Numbered from the stretch's first letter, positions 1 to 11,927 are shown. The stretch is 64,000 nucleotides of DNA from Actinomucor elegans (GCA_026027325.1 JAMSLZ010000019.1:372001-436000), one strand, 5' to 3'. Numbers and translations: made by a program. Notes: a model not told the origin generated them from the sequence alone.

Positions 1-676
1 ACCCTTCTGGTGATGCTAGTGATCCACAATTATGGGCTCCCTTTAGTAATATTTCAGTGGATACTCTTCCCTTTGGTGTCTCCACTCAAACTTTTTTGAA
101 GGCGCTATTGCATTACTATCGCCGTACTGAAGCAAATGGTGTAAATATTGCTGAAATTGATTCGTTGAATAGTATTTCCATCGCTGGTCGTGCCTGGGCA
201 TATGGCAATGTATATACGTCTACCATGTATAAAAGCCATATAAATGAATATCGTCGAGGAAACAATTACGTGATGATCACTGCCAGCTACTTGAAGTAAG
301 TAATTAGCTCAAGAACAAAAACCTCTTTGATTAACCAACCTTTGTTAATAGTCGAAATAATTCCATTCGTGAAAGCTGGTTCATTGGTTCTATCGTTTTC
401 TTTTTCGAGCATTCATTCAATGGTAGACCACAGTATTTGGCTTTGGTTGATTTAGCGAAAAAGAATGCAACTACCAAATATGACAAGACTATTGCTTTGG
501 TTGAGCTGCACAGTAGCGGTGCACACAGTTACGCTGTCTGTCGGTTTGAAGATATTGTTGCCAGTGTAGGTCTTGTGCGTTCAAGTGAATCTAATGAGAA
601 AGAGTTCAAGATCATCTCTCATCATATATTTAAACAAGATCTAGAGCAAAATGCTGGCATATTAAGTCGTTTGTAA
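1..676 (+). CDS. C-terminal part of a transposase-associated protein, cut by the window edge
   Basis: Two exons are visible: 1-295 and 352-676. The join at GTAAGT (296) and TAATAG (351) restores one frame, with a stop at 674-676. The end of the protein (GSIVFFFEH near 385, CRFEDIVASVGLVR near 537) resembles a second fragment at 8409-9203 and a third at 11846-11927. All three look like the C-terminal region that follows the Tnp_21-type transposase core. I see no catalytic motif in this piece. It may be a surviving transposon gene or a remnant. The element name is inferred from the neighbouring transposase fragment at 7145. Confidence 0.55.
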
Positions 677-2260
677 ATAGCATGAAGACAAGAGCAAAAA
701 GCGTTTTATTTTGAAATAAAATTGTTCTCTGAATTGATTATGTATTTAAACCACCGAAAATAATATAAAGCTTCCCTCCAAAAGGACTTCATCATAATAT
801 AGCAAAAGTAAAATAGGTATTTACACTTTCTGTAGTAGATATAAACTATAGATAATTTAACTCGTTTTTATATATCATGTTATTAATTCGAGAGAAAGGT
901 ATTAGCAATCTTGCAACAGAATGTAAAAACATTTCTTAATCAAAAATTTAACCCATTTCCCTGATGTTTAAGAAATTATTTCATAATATCAGAAATATAG
1001 AACCAGGATAACCCAAGTTATACAGTTCTATATTCATCATTCAATAATGTTAATTGACTATTTAGTTGCTCCAGTTAATCTTTAAAACCAAATGTAAAAT
1101 ATGATTAATGCTCTTGTTTATCTTTATAGTAAAATTAGTTTATTATCAAGCAATGCGGATTAATTTTCCAACAGACAGCAAAAATGTTCATCGATTGTAG
1201 TTTTCTAGCACCTAAAAAAACGTGCATGTTTTTGAAGCTTTCGATCGTCATTAAGAATTCTATCATAATCATCAATTACTCGAAAGTCCAAAAACGAACG
1301 CGTTTTTTTGTAGTTTGAGAAGTGGATATATGATTTTGACAATAAATCATCTAGTTAAATAACCGCCTAGCAATAATGACTAAGATTACTGGCAATTAAT
1401 AATCGCTACTTGACCTATTTTTTTTTTACACAATAATTTATCTCTTTTTTTACGCAATATATTTCTTTTTTTTTACGCAATGTATTTCTTTTTTTTTTAA
1501 CGCAATGTATTTTCTTTTTTTCTTTCTTTCTTTCTTTATTCTATAATTTTACTAAACATAAAATTGAGTAAATTAGACACTTAATGGCAGCTCATTCTTA
1601 ATGTCATTCAGCATTTTAAATACACAGCTATTAGCCAAAGGCTAAATCACGGCAATGAAAGTGCTCAGCTTATTAAATGGAACTAGCGATTCGTTCTTGT
1701 TTCCAAAAGAGTAATTTACAAGAGAATTTTTTGCAACCTGACCTGTATAAGAGACTTTTCAACGAATAATAAACGCATTTGAAAGACAATTGTTCAACAT
1801 TATTTTTGACAAACGTTGAAATTAAACGTTTCTAGGAATTTACATAAAAGATCGTTGAAACGAAAAGCAGAGTTCATTTTAGTAAATAAAATAAACGAGG
1901 ATTATGTTGTTGCGTACAAGCATCAGAATTTCATGTACTCATTTATAAGAAGTTTGCAAGATTTGGCTTTCATCGGCAAAAGACAAGAATACATAAAAAT
2001 TGTTTGCAAATAAAATGGAGTTCAGGCTTTTCTTTCTTATTGTCAATTTATGTTATAATATTGACTAAACCCATAACATTATTGTCTGCTTTCCACTAAT
2101 ATTAGGAGTAACCACTAATAAATGAGCAAAGCACTGTTAATTGCGCAGCCATAGAAAATAATTGCTCTAATTTCATTGGTTCGCAGATTATTATTAGTAG
2201 GTAAATCTATAGTATTAGTAGGTAAATGATAATAAAATCGTCGTTTTACCACATAATATT
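677..2260. other. Gene-free AT-rich stretch with a short tandem repeat
   Basis: I find no convincing gene here. The stretch contains the poly-T/ACGCAATGTATTTC tandem repeat described separately. Its last ~200 bases lead into the Gypsy C gag start and contain the 13-mer ATTAGTAGGTAAA (following base T) twice. A 65-codon open frame at 1816-2013 has no recognisable features. Confidence 0.5.
1418..1545. repeat. Tandem repeat of T-tract plus ACGCAATGTATTTC
   Basis: About four imperfect units of roughly 25-30 bp follow each other. Each has a run of 7-10 T followed by ACGCAATGTATTTC or a variant, and the array ends in a CTTT microsatellite. There are no unique spacers. It is a minisatellite, not a CRISPR array. 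Confidence 0.75.
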
Positions 2261-5200
2261 ATGGGTAGCACACAATATTTTCGCCATAGTGAAGACCCTA
2301 ATTCCACTGCTGCTAACGAAGCATACTTGGCTTACAAGTCTGCTGAGGAGAAATTGACTCATTTTAAGCAAGCCCAAAACTCTTACCTGAAGATCATGGA
2401 TGAGTCTTCATCCGCTTCTGCTTCGACCTCTAATGTGAATCGTCCTGCCATTGTTCCTTCTGGCTTACCTTTTCTCCAATTGAGAGGTGAACACCAATGG
2501 AAACCTAGGGAAGAGATGTATGACTCTGCCCATGATTTTTGTGTCTGCTTCGAAAAGGTGTTGCGAGCGCTCACATTCAAAACCTGGATGTCAATTGGGA
2601 ACGTCTGTTGCCTATGTGTCTGAACAATGAGCAAAACTCCTGGTTTGAAGAAGCTCTTTTAGCTAAAAGTATCTCTTGGTCTGTTGCTCGTTCTGCTCTT
2701 TTGGATCACTTTGATACACCTTATCGCAAGTTCTTGATAATGGCTAAGGTTGGTTCCATGCGTCAAGAAAAGTATGAGACCAATCGTGAATATGCAAGTC
2801 GTTTCCAAAAATTGCGTCGTGAAGCCAGTATGGAAGACAATACGCAGCTAGCTGTCACTTTCTTTGTGTCTCTCCGTGAAGAAGTACGTGCTCGGTCTCA
2901 ACAGGCCATTGCTTGCCACTTTGGTAAGAAATTGCCTAATTCAATTGGTGAATTGATTGACTTGGTAATTGCTTCTGGTGATGACTCTACTTTCTTGTCC
3001 TTGAATGGCAAACGTCCCCGAGTGGACTCTGACTCTGGTTTCTTGGACAAGACTGAACCTAGTAAGGCCAATAATAAGGTCAATAAAGGTTTTATTCCGT
3101 CTCCTTCTCATAAGAATAGCAAGTTTCATGGTCGGGGATCTGGATCTGGTTCTAGTTCTGGTTCCAATAATAAACTCTGCCATTATTGTAAGCGAGTATG
3201 GAACTATGGACATCGCTGTAACGAATTTATAGAGGCTAAGAGTCATGTGAACTCTGGTGAACCTCGTTTCCAGCCCATAAGTCGCATGTCTGAGCGAACA
3301 AACGCTGGAAATATCGATATTAGTGAACAAGTTAATTCGCAGTTAAATCGGTGTGCCTTAGAATGTAAGTATTCATCTAAAAATACAATAACTAAGGATT
3401 TCAAAAATATTAACGATTCTATTACGTTTCCTATTCTCGTCATTAGAAGGAACTACATACCGGAACGTCTGGTGTCTATACTAGATACGGGTGCAAATCA
3501 TAGCGCTATTAATAAAGACGTTGTTAAAAAATTAAACCTACCTATACTTCCTATTTTAAATGATGACATCAAGCATATTAAATTAGCTGACTCTAAATCT
3601 ACTGTAAAAAGAATTGGCACTACAGAAGTCACCTTAAGATGCAATAACAAAACACTTACTCGTAAACTGGAAGTTATGGAACTTACAAATAATTACGATT
3701 TAAGTATTGGCATTGACTTAATGACTTCTTTTGGAATTGGTATAACTGGACTTCCTATAAAGTATGATGAATCCAATTCTGAACATAATAAACTTGACTC
3801 CATAAGACGATATAACAATGACAGTGAATTGTTAGAACAAGTCAAACAAGAACTCAATGAGCTTGGCGATAATCCTACTGGAACCACAGAGGAATATGAA
3901 CAAGCAATGAGTTATATTCAACCTTTCATAGCAGCAAATGAGGAAAGAACAAAAGGAAAGTTCTGCACTATTCCTGAAAGCGTGGTATACATTAATACAC
4001 CACCTAATGTAACTGCTTATCGTAAGCCATATCCTGTACCAATTACATATCATGAAGTTGTAGATAAGCAAATAAATGAATGGTTGAATGAAGGTTTTAT
4101 AAAACGTGCTACTGGTCATTCTGAATGGAATTGTCCTATAACAGTAGTTCCAAAAACCAATGGTAAAGGCGAAATAACAGGACATCGAGTCTGTCATGAT
4201 CCTAGACACGTTAATGCACTATTGCAATCGATTGATCGTATGCCATTACCTATTATCAATGAATTATTTGAAGAGCTTAAAGGCGCATCCATTTACAGTA
4301 CTTTGGATCTGAAGTCTGCTTTCAATTCATTATTGCTATATCCTGATCATGCACATAAACTTAATTTCACTTGGCGTGGAATTCAGTATACTCCAATTGG
4401 CACTGTGTTTGGTGTTAAGCATGTATCAAGTGTCATGCAAAGGACAATGAGTATTGCTCTTGAAGGTATGCCATTCGCTAGATGCTTTGTAGATGATGTA
4501 GTAATTAAAAGTAACTCTATTGAGGAACATAAGCATCACTTAAGCCTAGTAATTAATAAATTGACAGAAGTCAATCTTAAACTGCAACCCAAAAAATGTA
4601 AGTTTTTCCAGAATAAGATCAATTTACTAGGTTTCACGATTGCTCCTCGTGGCATATCGATGGATCGTCGCAAGTTGATCAACGTTCTCGAGTTTCCTCG
4701 TCCACGTACTGGTAAAGACATCATGAGATACACTGGATTGATTTCTTATCTGAGATCTTTAATTCCAAAAGTATCCACTTTAATGGCTCCTCTTGATGCA
4801 TTACGCAATGAAAAATCACTGGATAAGATCTGGAATATTACACATGAAAATGCTTTTAACAATCTAAAGAAAGCTTTATTAAATGATACAGTGATTTCAT
4901 ATCCTGACTTAAATCATCCTTTCTGTGTAGCTACGGATGCATCCAACGTAGGAGTAGGTGCTGTCCTTTACCAAATCATAAACGGTGAAATCAAATACCT
5001 ATCGATGATGGCTAAAAGCCTTTCCTCAAGTGAACGCAATTATTCCGCTACTAAACGTGAATTACTGGCTGTTGTGTATGCTTTGCAAAAATTCCATAAA
5101 TACTTGTGGGGTAACCATTTCACTCTGTATACGGATCATAAGGCATTAACTTACTTACACACACAAAAAATCGCCAATGCTATGATGATAAATTGGTTAG

Positions 5201-6816
5201 ATATTATATTACAATATGATTTTAAAGTCGTTCATTTGCCAGGCATCGACAATATTTTACCTGACACACTATCCAGACTCTTTGAATCTGAGCATCCTGA
5301 AAATGAACTGGGAGGGGATAAAGCATTATATAATAAGAGCGCTACGATCGATAACCTACCCAGTGATGACAGCGGTGAATATATGACACCCGCGGATCCA
5401 GAAGAACGCAAGTTGCTCCTAATGAGAGAACACTTAAAGGGTCATTTTGCTTCTGATGCAATCTATTATGGATTAAAACGTAAAGGCATATACTGGGCTA
5501 ACCTAAAAAATGAAGCTATTGAACTAGTAAAGTCTTGCGTCCAGTGTCAGCAATTTAATATTGTAAAAAAGGGCTACAATCCATTAAGACCCATAACAGC
5601 ATCATTGCCAGGTGATAGCTGGGGTATTGATTTAGCTGGACCATTTAAAACATCGATTCAAGGTAACAACTACCTGTTGATAATGGTCGACATAGCTACT
5701 CGTTACTGCGTATTAAAACCCATTCCTGATAAGTCTTCCTTATCTATTGTCAACGAATTAGTAAACCTCATGGTAACGTTTGGTATACCTCGAATAATCC
5801 AATCTGATAATGGAACAGAGTTTGTAAACGAAATGATGTCTTTATTAGCCGAGCATTCTGGTTTCGAGCATAGACTCATAAGTGCATACCATCCAAGGGC
5901 AAATGGCGTTAGTGAACGTTGGGTACAAAGTAGCGTAAATACTATAAAAAAACAAGTGAATGGTATGAATGCTGACTGGGATCTTTATGTTGGACCCACA
6001 CAATTGTATTTAAATACTAAATACAATGAAAGAACTAAAACACCACCATTCACTTTAATGTTTGGTAGAAACGCAAATGACTTTGAAGATTTCAGTAAAG
6101 AAAAAGATAACGCAACGCGAAAGAAAATAAATAATGACCTTCAAGAAAAAGTCAAAATGATGACGGAAATAGTATTTCCTGCCATCTATGAGCGTACCAA
6201 ACTAGTTACACAAAAGCAAAAAGAATCTTTTGACAAAACTCACAAGCTTATTGACATTCCAGTTGGTTCTGAAGTAATGGTCAAAGTGCTTCAAAAGAAT
6301 AACAAGTTAGATCCCAATTATATTGGAACTTATAAAGTACTTAGAATAACCAAAGGCGGATCTTATGTACTACAAAATGAAAAAGGTCAGATAGAACCAC
6401 GTAACTATCCACCTTCATTACTAAAACTTGTTAACGGTGATCCCATCAAATCCAATGATAAATTCTTCGATGTCGAAGCCATCATTGCCCATAAAAAAGT
6501 AAATGGCCAATATCTTTATAATGTAAGATGGAAAGACTATACTGAAGAAGATGATACTTGGGAACCCAGTGAGAGTTTTGTTGATCCTAGATTCATTAAA
6601 GAATACTGGAAACGTATTGGTGTAATACCAGAGGATTTCTCTTGGAAACAAAAGTACAAGAATGATGTTATTAATAAATCTCCAAAATTACTATCAGGTA
6701 AACGAGAAATACCATCCACTTCTTATAATACTAGTTACCCTAATTCTCAATTAAATATGCATAAAAGCAGCAGTAATTACAAGGTAACAAGTAATAAAAG
6801 ATTTAGACGGTATTAA
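2261..6816 (+). pseudogene. Gypsy C gag-pol polyprotein with one frameshift in gag
   Basis: One long frame encodes gag and pol. The gag start at 2261 is in another frame and joins the main frame near 2560-2580, where a single-base indel is likely. Counting from 2539, the zinc knuckle (C..C....... H.C variant) is near residue 213 and the protease DTGANHS near 315. The RT box FVDD, instead of the usual YLDD, is near 649, and the RNase H ATDAS near 798. The integrase has an HHCC region near 960-1000 and D, D, E at about 1029, 1089 and 1125. A chromodomain near 1311-1357 (VRWKDYTEEDDTWEP) is expected to steer integration to modified chromatin. Pol is otherwise open to its stop. Confidence 0.85.
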
Positions 6817-6836
6817 TCATACCTGGGAGGGGATAA

Positions 6837-7144
6837 TGTTATAGAATAGAGACTATTGTATGAATAATAACTTATTCATTATCAATCTCATCTTTACGGA
6901 ATCACTTATGAGTTGATATGTTTAAGATTCATGTCTCAGATGGATATATATCTAGAACATAGACCTATAACATAACATCTTCTTAAATCCTCTTCACCAC
7001 ACTTAGATAGACGATTAGTATAAATAGGTTTAGTTTAGACATAGTTATAGGATCTTCATCTTTATATTCATCTTTGTTAATAAAGCACAGTCTCAAAAAG
7101 TACTCTTTTTAGTCTTCTTTATTATTCACTGTGCAAACACAACA
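6837..7144 (+). repeat. LTR of family C (3' LTR of Gypsy C)
   Basis: It starts TGTTATAGAATAG and ends GCAAACACAACA. It contains a TATA-like GTATAAATAGG and an AATAAAGCA polyadenylation-like signal. An almost identical solo copy lies at 9743-10051, and a rearranged copy at 11928-12206. Confidence 0.9.
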
Positions 7145-8284
7145 CTTGTACTCGTAGGCATTATTCCAGGCCCTAAAGAGCCTTCTACCTCAGACATGAA
7201 CCATTATTTAGATCCTCTAGTTGATGAGCTCTTGCTGCTGATGAACGGTGTTACAATGAATGCAATGATGCCAGATGGACAGATCCAAGCGCAAAAGGTC
7301 AAGGCTGCACTTTCCATGGTATGTTGTGATTTACCTGCTGCAAAAAAAACTTCTGGATTTGTCTCATTCCATGCTATCTGTGGCTGCCATCGTTGCAAAT
7401 CCAGGTTTAACATCCTTGCTAATGAAGGTAGAAGAGACTGGTCTGGTTGGAATAGTGATGATTGGATCCTTCGCACTAAAGAAGAGAATAAATCAGAAGC
7501 AGAAGCGTGGAAAATCAAGAAAGATTCTGGACAAAATGTAAAGCCGTTAGAAGACGCAAATGGTACACGCTATAGTTCTTTACATAAATTGCCTTACTTT
7601 GACGCGCCCGCATTCACTGTTATTGAACCAATGCACAACCTCTATCTCGATACCGCTAAACATATGATGAACTTGTGGTTATCCAGAGATACAAGAAACA
7701 GCTGGGTAAAACGATCAACAGCAGAGCCATTGATTGATAAGCAAAGTCTTGCAAGATTTGAAGATTTCTTCTCCAATTTTTCGTTCAAGGATGAAAGCGA
7801 TGGTCGATCTATTGTCAGAAAAATTAACATTGGACCAGGTTTTTCGTATTTGAAAGCAGCCGAATGGAAAATCTGGTGCTCAACAATGTCTCCACTGATC
7901 TTAAGACAAGTACTTGATACTGAACGATTCAACAATTTTATGCTTTTTGTTGATGCTTTGCAAATCTTGGAAAGAAACATTATTCGTTTGACTGACATTG
8001 ACACTTGCCATGCAAAGTTGCGAGAGTTCTGCATTGGCTTTGAGCATTTGTATGGAAAGCGCAATGTCACCTCTAATATGCACTTTCATCTCCATCTTGC
8101 AGAGTGTATACGAATGTACGGTCCTATTTCCTGTTTTTGGGCGTTTAATTTCGAACGTTATAATATGTTTGTTAAAATGGTTCGAACAAATCATAAAAAG
8201 GGATTTGAAAAAACCTTTATGGTTCAAATGCTTCGAATAATTCATGCTGAAGATTATGCGGGCCTTTTTGAAAAGTATATATAG
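7145..8284 (+). pseudogene. Tnp_21 (CACTA/En-Spm-like) transposase fragment, 5' end cut by an LTR
   Basis: The frame is open from the first base after the LTR (LVLVGIIPGPKEP) to 8284, about 379 codons. It lacks its N-terminal part. Diagnostic stretches are GIIPGPKEP, VDELLLL, the CCDLPA and CGCHRC zinc-like cysteines, and EPMHNLYLDTAKHM, which match the family of plant and fungal Tnp_21 transposases. The Gypsy C LTR interrupts it, and the missing 5' half is not elsewhere in the window. The downstream frame 8409-9203 probably belonged to the same element. I infer a dead transposon. Confidence 0.75.
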
Positions 8285-8408
8285 AATAAATAATTTAAGT
8301 CACAAGTGTATTCTTGTACTAATTTGATATATATTCTGTCAAAAGCATTTTCTTTCTTTCTCTCTCCCTCTCTCTCTTTTTTTTTTAAAAAAAAGTTATA
8401 TAACATTA

Positions 8409-9203
8409 TGAATAACGTTAACAACAACTCTTACCAAGAAATCAAAAGGCTTTTCTTAAATCTCAGCAATGCAGTTGATTCTCTTGAATCTGTTTCGATT
8501 GAACCATCAGAAGAATTTATTTCAGTGTATGAAGTATTCTGAAGCACCAACTAATGATAACGAGTACTGCAGTGGATTGGAGCTTTTACCGCAGTTCAGC
8601 TTGAACTCCATTCGTTGGTCATGCAGCAATTCCACGAATTTAAACAAGATAATCGAGCAAGGACAGACACTGGATGAATATAGTTGTCTTGTTGAATACT
8701 ACTGTGATGTTTATGGCTTTCTTTTGAAACGAGACGACGACATGATAGAATATAACGAAATAACGGTCAAAAATACCATCAAACGGTTTGATCGTATACA
8801 AATTCTTGGATACAAATATTACTCTGCAGAAGCAAATAGAAACAAAAATACATATTTCTGTGCCTACCATTACAATGACAATGGCGTGTTGGAGCTTCGA
8901 CCTGGTCAGATTCAATTCTTTTTTCAACATACTCAAGAAGTCGAAAGTGTTGAGGAAGACGAAGAAAATGGATTGTTAGACCATATGTTTGCTTTTGTAC
9001 GGTGGTTCAAGTATCCAAATCCAGGTACAGAAGACTTGTCATCATACAATGGTAATAACGTATCCTGTTGGCAAAATAAGTTTGAAGACATGTCTCAAGA
9101 CTGTATATTGCCAGTACACAAACTTTACTCGGGTATTCACATGAAGATGGAATATTTGACTAATATCAACATCGTTCTTTTTCTGCCTCGAAAGGTTTTT
9201 TAA
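8409..9203 (+). pseudogene. Transposase-associated C-terminal domain, frameshifted
   Basis: A first short frame (8409-8542) shifts near 8530-8540 into a longer frame that ends at 9203. The longer frame has the order found in the fragment at 1-676: a hydrophobic strand (QIQFFFQHT, 8908) and FVRWFKYPN (8992), then CILPVHKLYSGIH (9102). This resembles the domain behind Tnp_21 cores. A CT-rich tract at 8350-8390 separates it from the transposase fragment and could be a damaged intron. The shift might instead mark a missed splice. Confidence 0.55.
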
Positions 9204-9305
9204 TAAATTAGATAGTGCAATGATTATCTGATGATGGATTTATGGATGCATTTTTAGTGAAACACAAGGTGGGATCATAAGTATTATGGGCATTTTTATT
9301 TATAT

Positions 9306-10800
9306 CTAATTGATATTATTTTTATAGCTTGGATTAACAGCCCATGTTGGAAGCTTTTTGAAGATTTTGTGGTTTAATAAACCTTCATCAGTGCTACGAA
9401 CAGAAAGGCGAGGCTTACTTTCTGTTTCTGATTGACGGTTGGAGATAAATAAGCTATCACAAAGATCATAGAACTCGTCAGCCTAGACATATATTATACA
9501 AGATAAGTATCTATCAGATAGTTTATAATTTACGCATATTTACCTTTTGTGATCTCCAACAAGGACGAATGCGTCTGATGGTCTTTCGATCACCATCATT
9601 ATCTTCTTCATCAGACATACAGGCAGCTTGAAGCAAGATCTGGCAGTCGTTAATATTAAAGCCATTCAGCCCAAAATGATTTTGATGCATGTTAAAGGCA
9701 GTAGTACGATTTCTTTTTAGCTATTAGTATTAAATGGTTAAGTGTTATAGAATAGAGACTATTGTATGAATAATAACTTATTCATTATCAATCTCATCTT
9801 TACGGAAGCACTTACGAGTTGATATGTTTAAGATTCATGTCTCAGATGGATATATATCTAGAACATAGACCTATAACATAACATCTTCTTAAATCCTCTT
9901 CACCACACTTAGATAGACGATTAGTATAAATAGGTTTAGTTTAGACATAGTTATAGGATCTTCATCTTTATATTCATCTTTGTTAATAAAGCACAGTCTC
10001 AAAAAGTACTCTTTTTAGTCTTCTTTATTATTTCACTGTGCAAACACAACATTAAGTCTGATTTCAAATGATATCAATCAATTAAGCTTACTCTATCTTT
10101 TCTAGACTTGTACGCATTTGCCTTTTTCTTTGCATCTTTTACTTCTGGGCCAGCTTTTTCATTATTTGCCTTCTTCTTGGCAAACTCCAGTCTCTTTCTA
10201 TAATAATCCTCGATAAATTGCTTCTTTTGATGAAGATCCCAATTGCAGCCCACAACTGCTTTGTTGATCAACAGATCATCCATTGCTTTGTTCTCCATGG
10301 CAATCAAAAGACGATGATTCGTTTCATCACCCTTTAACGAGCCGTTTACATTCCAATTCAACTTTCTGTCATTGATTATAGAGGTTTCAATTGTTCGAAG
10401 GCGCGACTATGTATACAGTATTGTGAAACAAACGTTAATACATTTGTACTGGTGATGCATTTATTAACATATTATAATGATTTACCGTCAGAGCATTTTG
10501 ATCTTTCTGGTAGCCATGGAAGGATGGTCTTCGACTACTTTTCTTATTACTCTTGTTGGTGCTGCAGTAATTGGCTTGAAGAATAGTAAGCTTCTCTTCG
10601 TATGCTTGATTAAGCTCGATTTGTTTCTTCAATAGTTCTTCAGTGCGTTGGCCATTTTTTTCGACTTGAGCAAGTCGTTCCTGAAGAACTATCAATTCAT
10701 CCTCAATAGATGAATTTCTGTTTCTATATCTAGGGGATATAGTTCTACGAGCAGAAGAAGTAACGCTCAGGACATTGGGGATACCGTTATTGTTGGACAT
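9306..10800 (-). CDS. Four-exon gene of unknown function with a solo LTR in intron 2
   Basis: Exons are 10800-10486, 10406-10092, 9720-9544 and 9482-9306. All four are multiples of three and join in phase 0, giving 327 aa. Donors are GTAAAT, GTAAGC and GTAAAT. Acceptors end ACATAG, TACTAATAG and GTCTAG. The N-terminus is Ser/Arg-rich, and residues ~30-75 form a charged coiled coil (EDELIVLQERLAQVEK). The middle is Lys-rich and acidic residues occur near 240. Intron 2 contains the solo LTR; without it the intron would be 57 bp. I do not recognise the family. It lies tail-to-tail with the transposase fragments and could be the second gene of that element. Confidence 0.7.
9743..10051 (+). repeat. 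Solo LTR of family C, target duplication TTAAG
   Basis: The 309-bp LTR starts TGTTATAG and ends CACAACA. The bases TTAAG occur directly before (9738-9742) and after (10052-10056). This is a clean solo LTR left by LTR-LTR recombination. It lies inside intron 2 of the minus-strand gene, between the GTAAGC donor at 10091 and the branch-like TACTAAT next to the acceptor. Confidence 0.93.
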
Positions 10801-10924
10801 TTTTTGTTTTTCAAATAAAAGGTTTGTAATAAAGATGGGTTAAGGAAGTTGCTACGGCTTACAGCATTAAATAGTTATTTGGCAGCTTCCTTTCATTGGT
10901 TTAATGATATTGCGGACATAATAA

Positions 10925-10992
10925 ATGTGCGTAGTAAACGCGAAGGTAATAAGTATGCGTAGTAGACATCAATATAATTAGTATGCGTAGTA
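10925..10992. repeat. Three direct repeats of GTATGCGTAGTA
   Basis: Copies lie at 10927-10936 (GTGCGTAGTA variant), 10953-10964 and 10981-10992, spaced about 26-28 bp. They sit upstream of the four-exon gene. Short subterminal repeats like these are typical of CACTA elements, so they may mark the right end of the Tnp_21 element. That role is inferred. Confidence 0.55.
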
Positions 10993-11194
10993 ATAAAAAA
11001 AAATTTTTTTTTAGCTTCTTTTCTATCTTCTGCTGCGTATTCTTTCACTTCAACCTTTAATCTTCTGGACGATTATTGTTCTATCCTAGTATATGCCAAT
11101 GCATTTGTTCAAAAACCCTGTTGACTTTTTCAAGACTCATATATCTGGTGATTCTAAACTATTCTTGCTGCACAAAAACAACCCTTTTTTTCTA

Positions 11195-11478
11195 AGGAGG
11201 TCATACAGATACTCGCAATTGTTGTACAATTACTCGTACAGGTTCTGGGTTAGTGGATGACCTTAGGTATTTACTCATGGGCATATTTTTGGCTGCTGTG
11301 ATGTTCTCTGGATATGTGTACCCATTTAAATGGCTATTTCCAATTTTTAAAACGGCTAGAAATATTTGGAATGCCGGAGACATATTGTATAACCACATTC
11401 TATTGCACCCGGTCATCCACTAACCCAGAACCTGTACGAGTAATTGTACAACAATTGCGAGTATCTGTATGACCTCCT
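11195..11478. mobile_element. Fold-back element with perfect 68-bp inverted arms
   Basis: The left arm (11195-11262) and right arm (11411-11478) are exact reverse complements, with a 148-bp loop between them. The arms contain TACAGATACTCGCAA, which recalls the Tc1-type end at 12391-12420. The right arm abuts the truncated family-A LTR at 11479. No clear target duplication is visible. It is probably a MITE-like element with long terminal inverted repeats. An open frame across it (11201-11416, minus) is not convincing. Confidence 0.8.
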
Positions 11479-11845
11479 AGAACTATTAGCCAATAATCCT
11501 TACAAGAAACACGCGGCATCATACTATCGAGTAGTATTGAGTGTATCTCAAGATAAGACCTGAACATCGAATAACGCGTGGGTTATACAATTACAACAAT
11601 GCGTGGTTGAAAGGCTTATTAGTGGCTGCTGGGATTGGACTCCGTTGTACGGCCATGCGTGCTGATAGATATTGAATGCTACACTATTAAGCTCTGATGA
11701 AATGTATATAAAGAAGACTTGATTTTGAATTGTGAATAAACATTAGAATAACTTTTATTATCAGGATAGCTGATTCCATTTACTGTCTATTCTTTTATTA
11801 TTGTATTTTAAATTATATCCTTCGTCTTTAGCACCGGATATAACA
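11479..11845 (+). repeat. 5'-truncated LTR of family A
   Basis: This matches the 3' three-quarters of the solo LTRs at 30080-30585 and 32819-33319 and ends GGATATAACA. Its first ~135 bp are missing where the fold-back element abuts it. On the right it borders a coding remnant. Confidence 0.85.
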
Positions 11846-11927
11846 CTGTTTGTTGCTTCGAGAATATTGTTGCTAATGTTGGTCTTGTACGCTGTAGTTT
11901 TAGTAATAATAGAAAATACAAGGTTGT
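11846..11927 (+). pseudogene. 82-bp remnant of the transposase-associated C-terminal region
   Basis: One frame reads CCFENIVANVGLVRCSF. It matches the part of the first gene reading CRFEDIVASVGLVRSSE at 535-585. It is trapped between an LTR A end and an LTR C start, so only this scrap remains. Confidence 0.65.

Larger units (their letters stand above)
2261..7144 (+). mobile_element. Ty3/Gypsy chromovirus 'C' lacking its 5' LTR
   Basis: The element runs from the gag start to the 3' LTR (6837-7144). A polypurine tract, CTGGGAGGGGATAA, lies directly before the LTR. No copy of the LTR is found upstream of gag, so the 5' end has been lost. On the right the LTR abuts coding sequence of a Tnp_21-type transposase at 7145. 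The expected duplicated target (CTTGT) therefore cannot be checked. Confidence 0.85.

Noticed and set aside
1418..1545. Regular repeats that could suggest a CRISPR array
   Set aside because: Units follow each other without unique spacers and differ in T-run length. The organism is a eukaryote. It is a minisatellite.
1816..2013. A 65-codon frame whose start (KLNVSRNLHK) resembles one at 48274 (KLNVTRSLHK)
   Set aside because: The likeness is about ten residues in two AT-rich non-coding places, and no longer match exists. I treat it as chance.
11201..11416. A 71-codon gene inside the fold-back element
   Set aside because: It runs through both an inverted arm and the loop, with no family signal and no second copy in this window.
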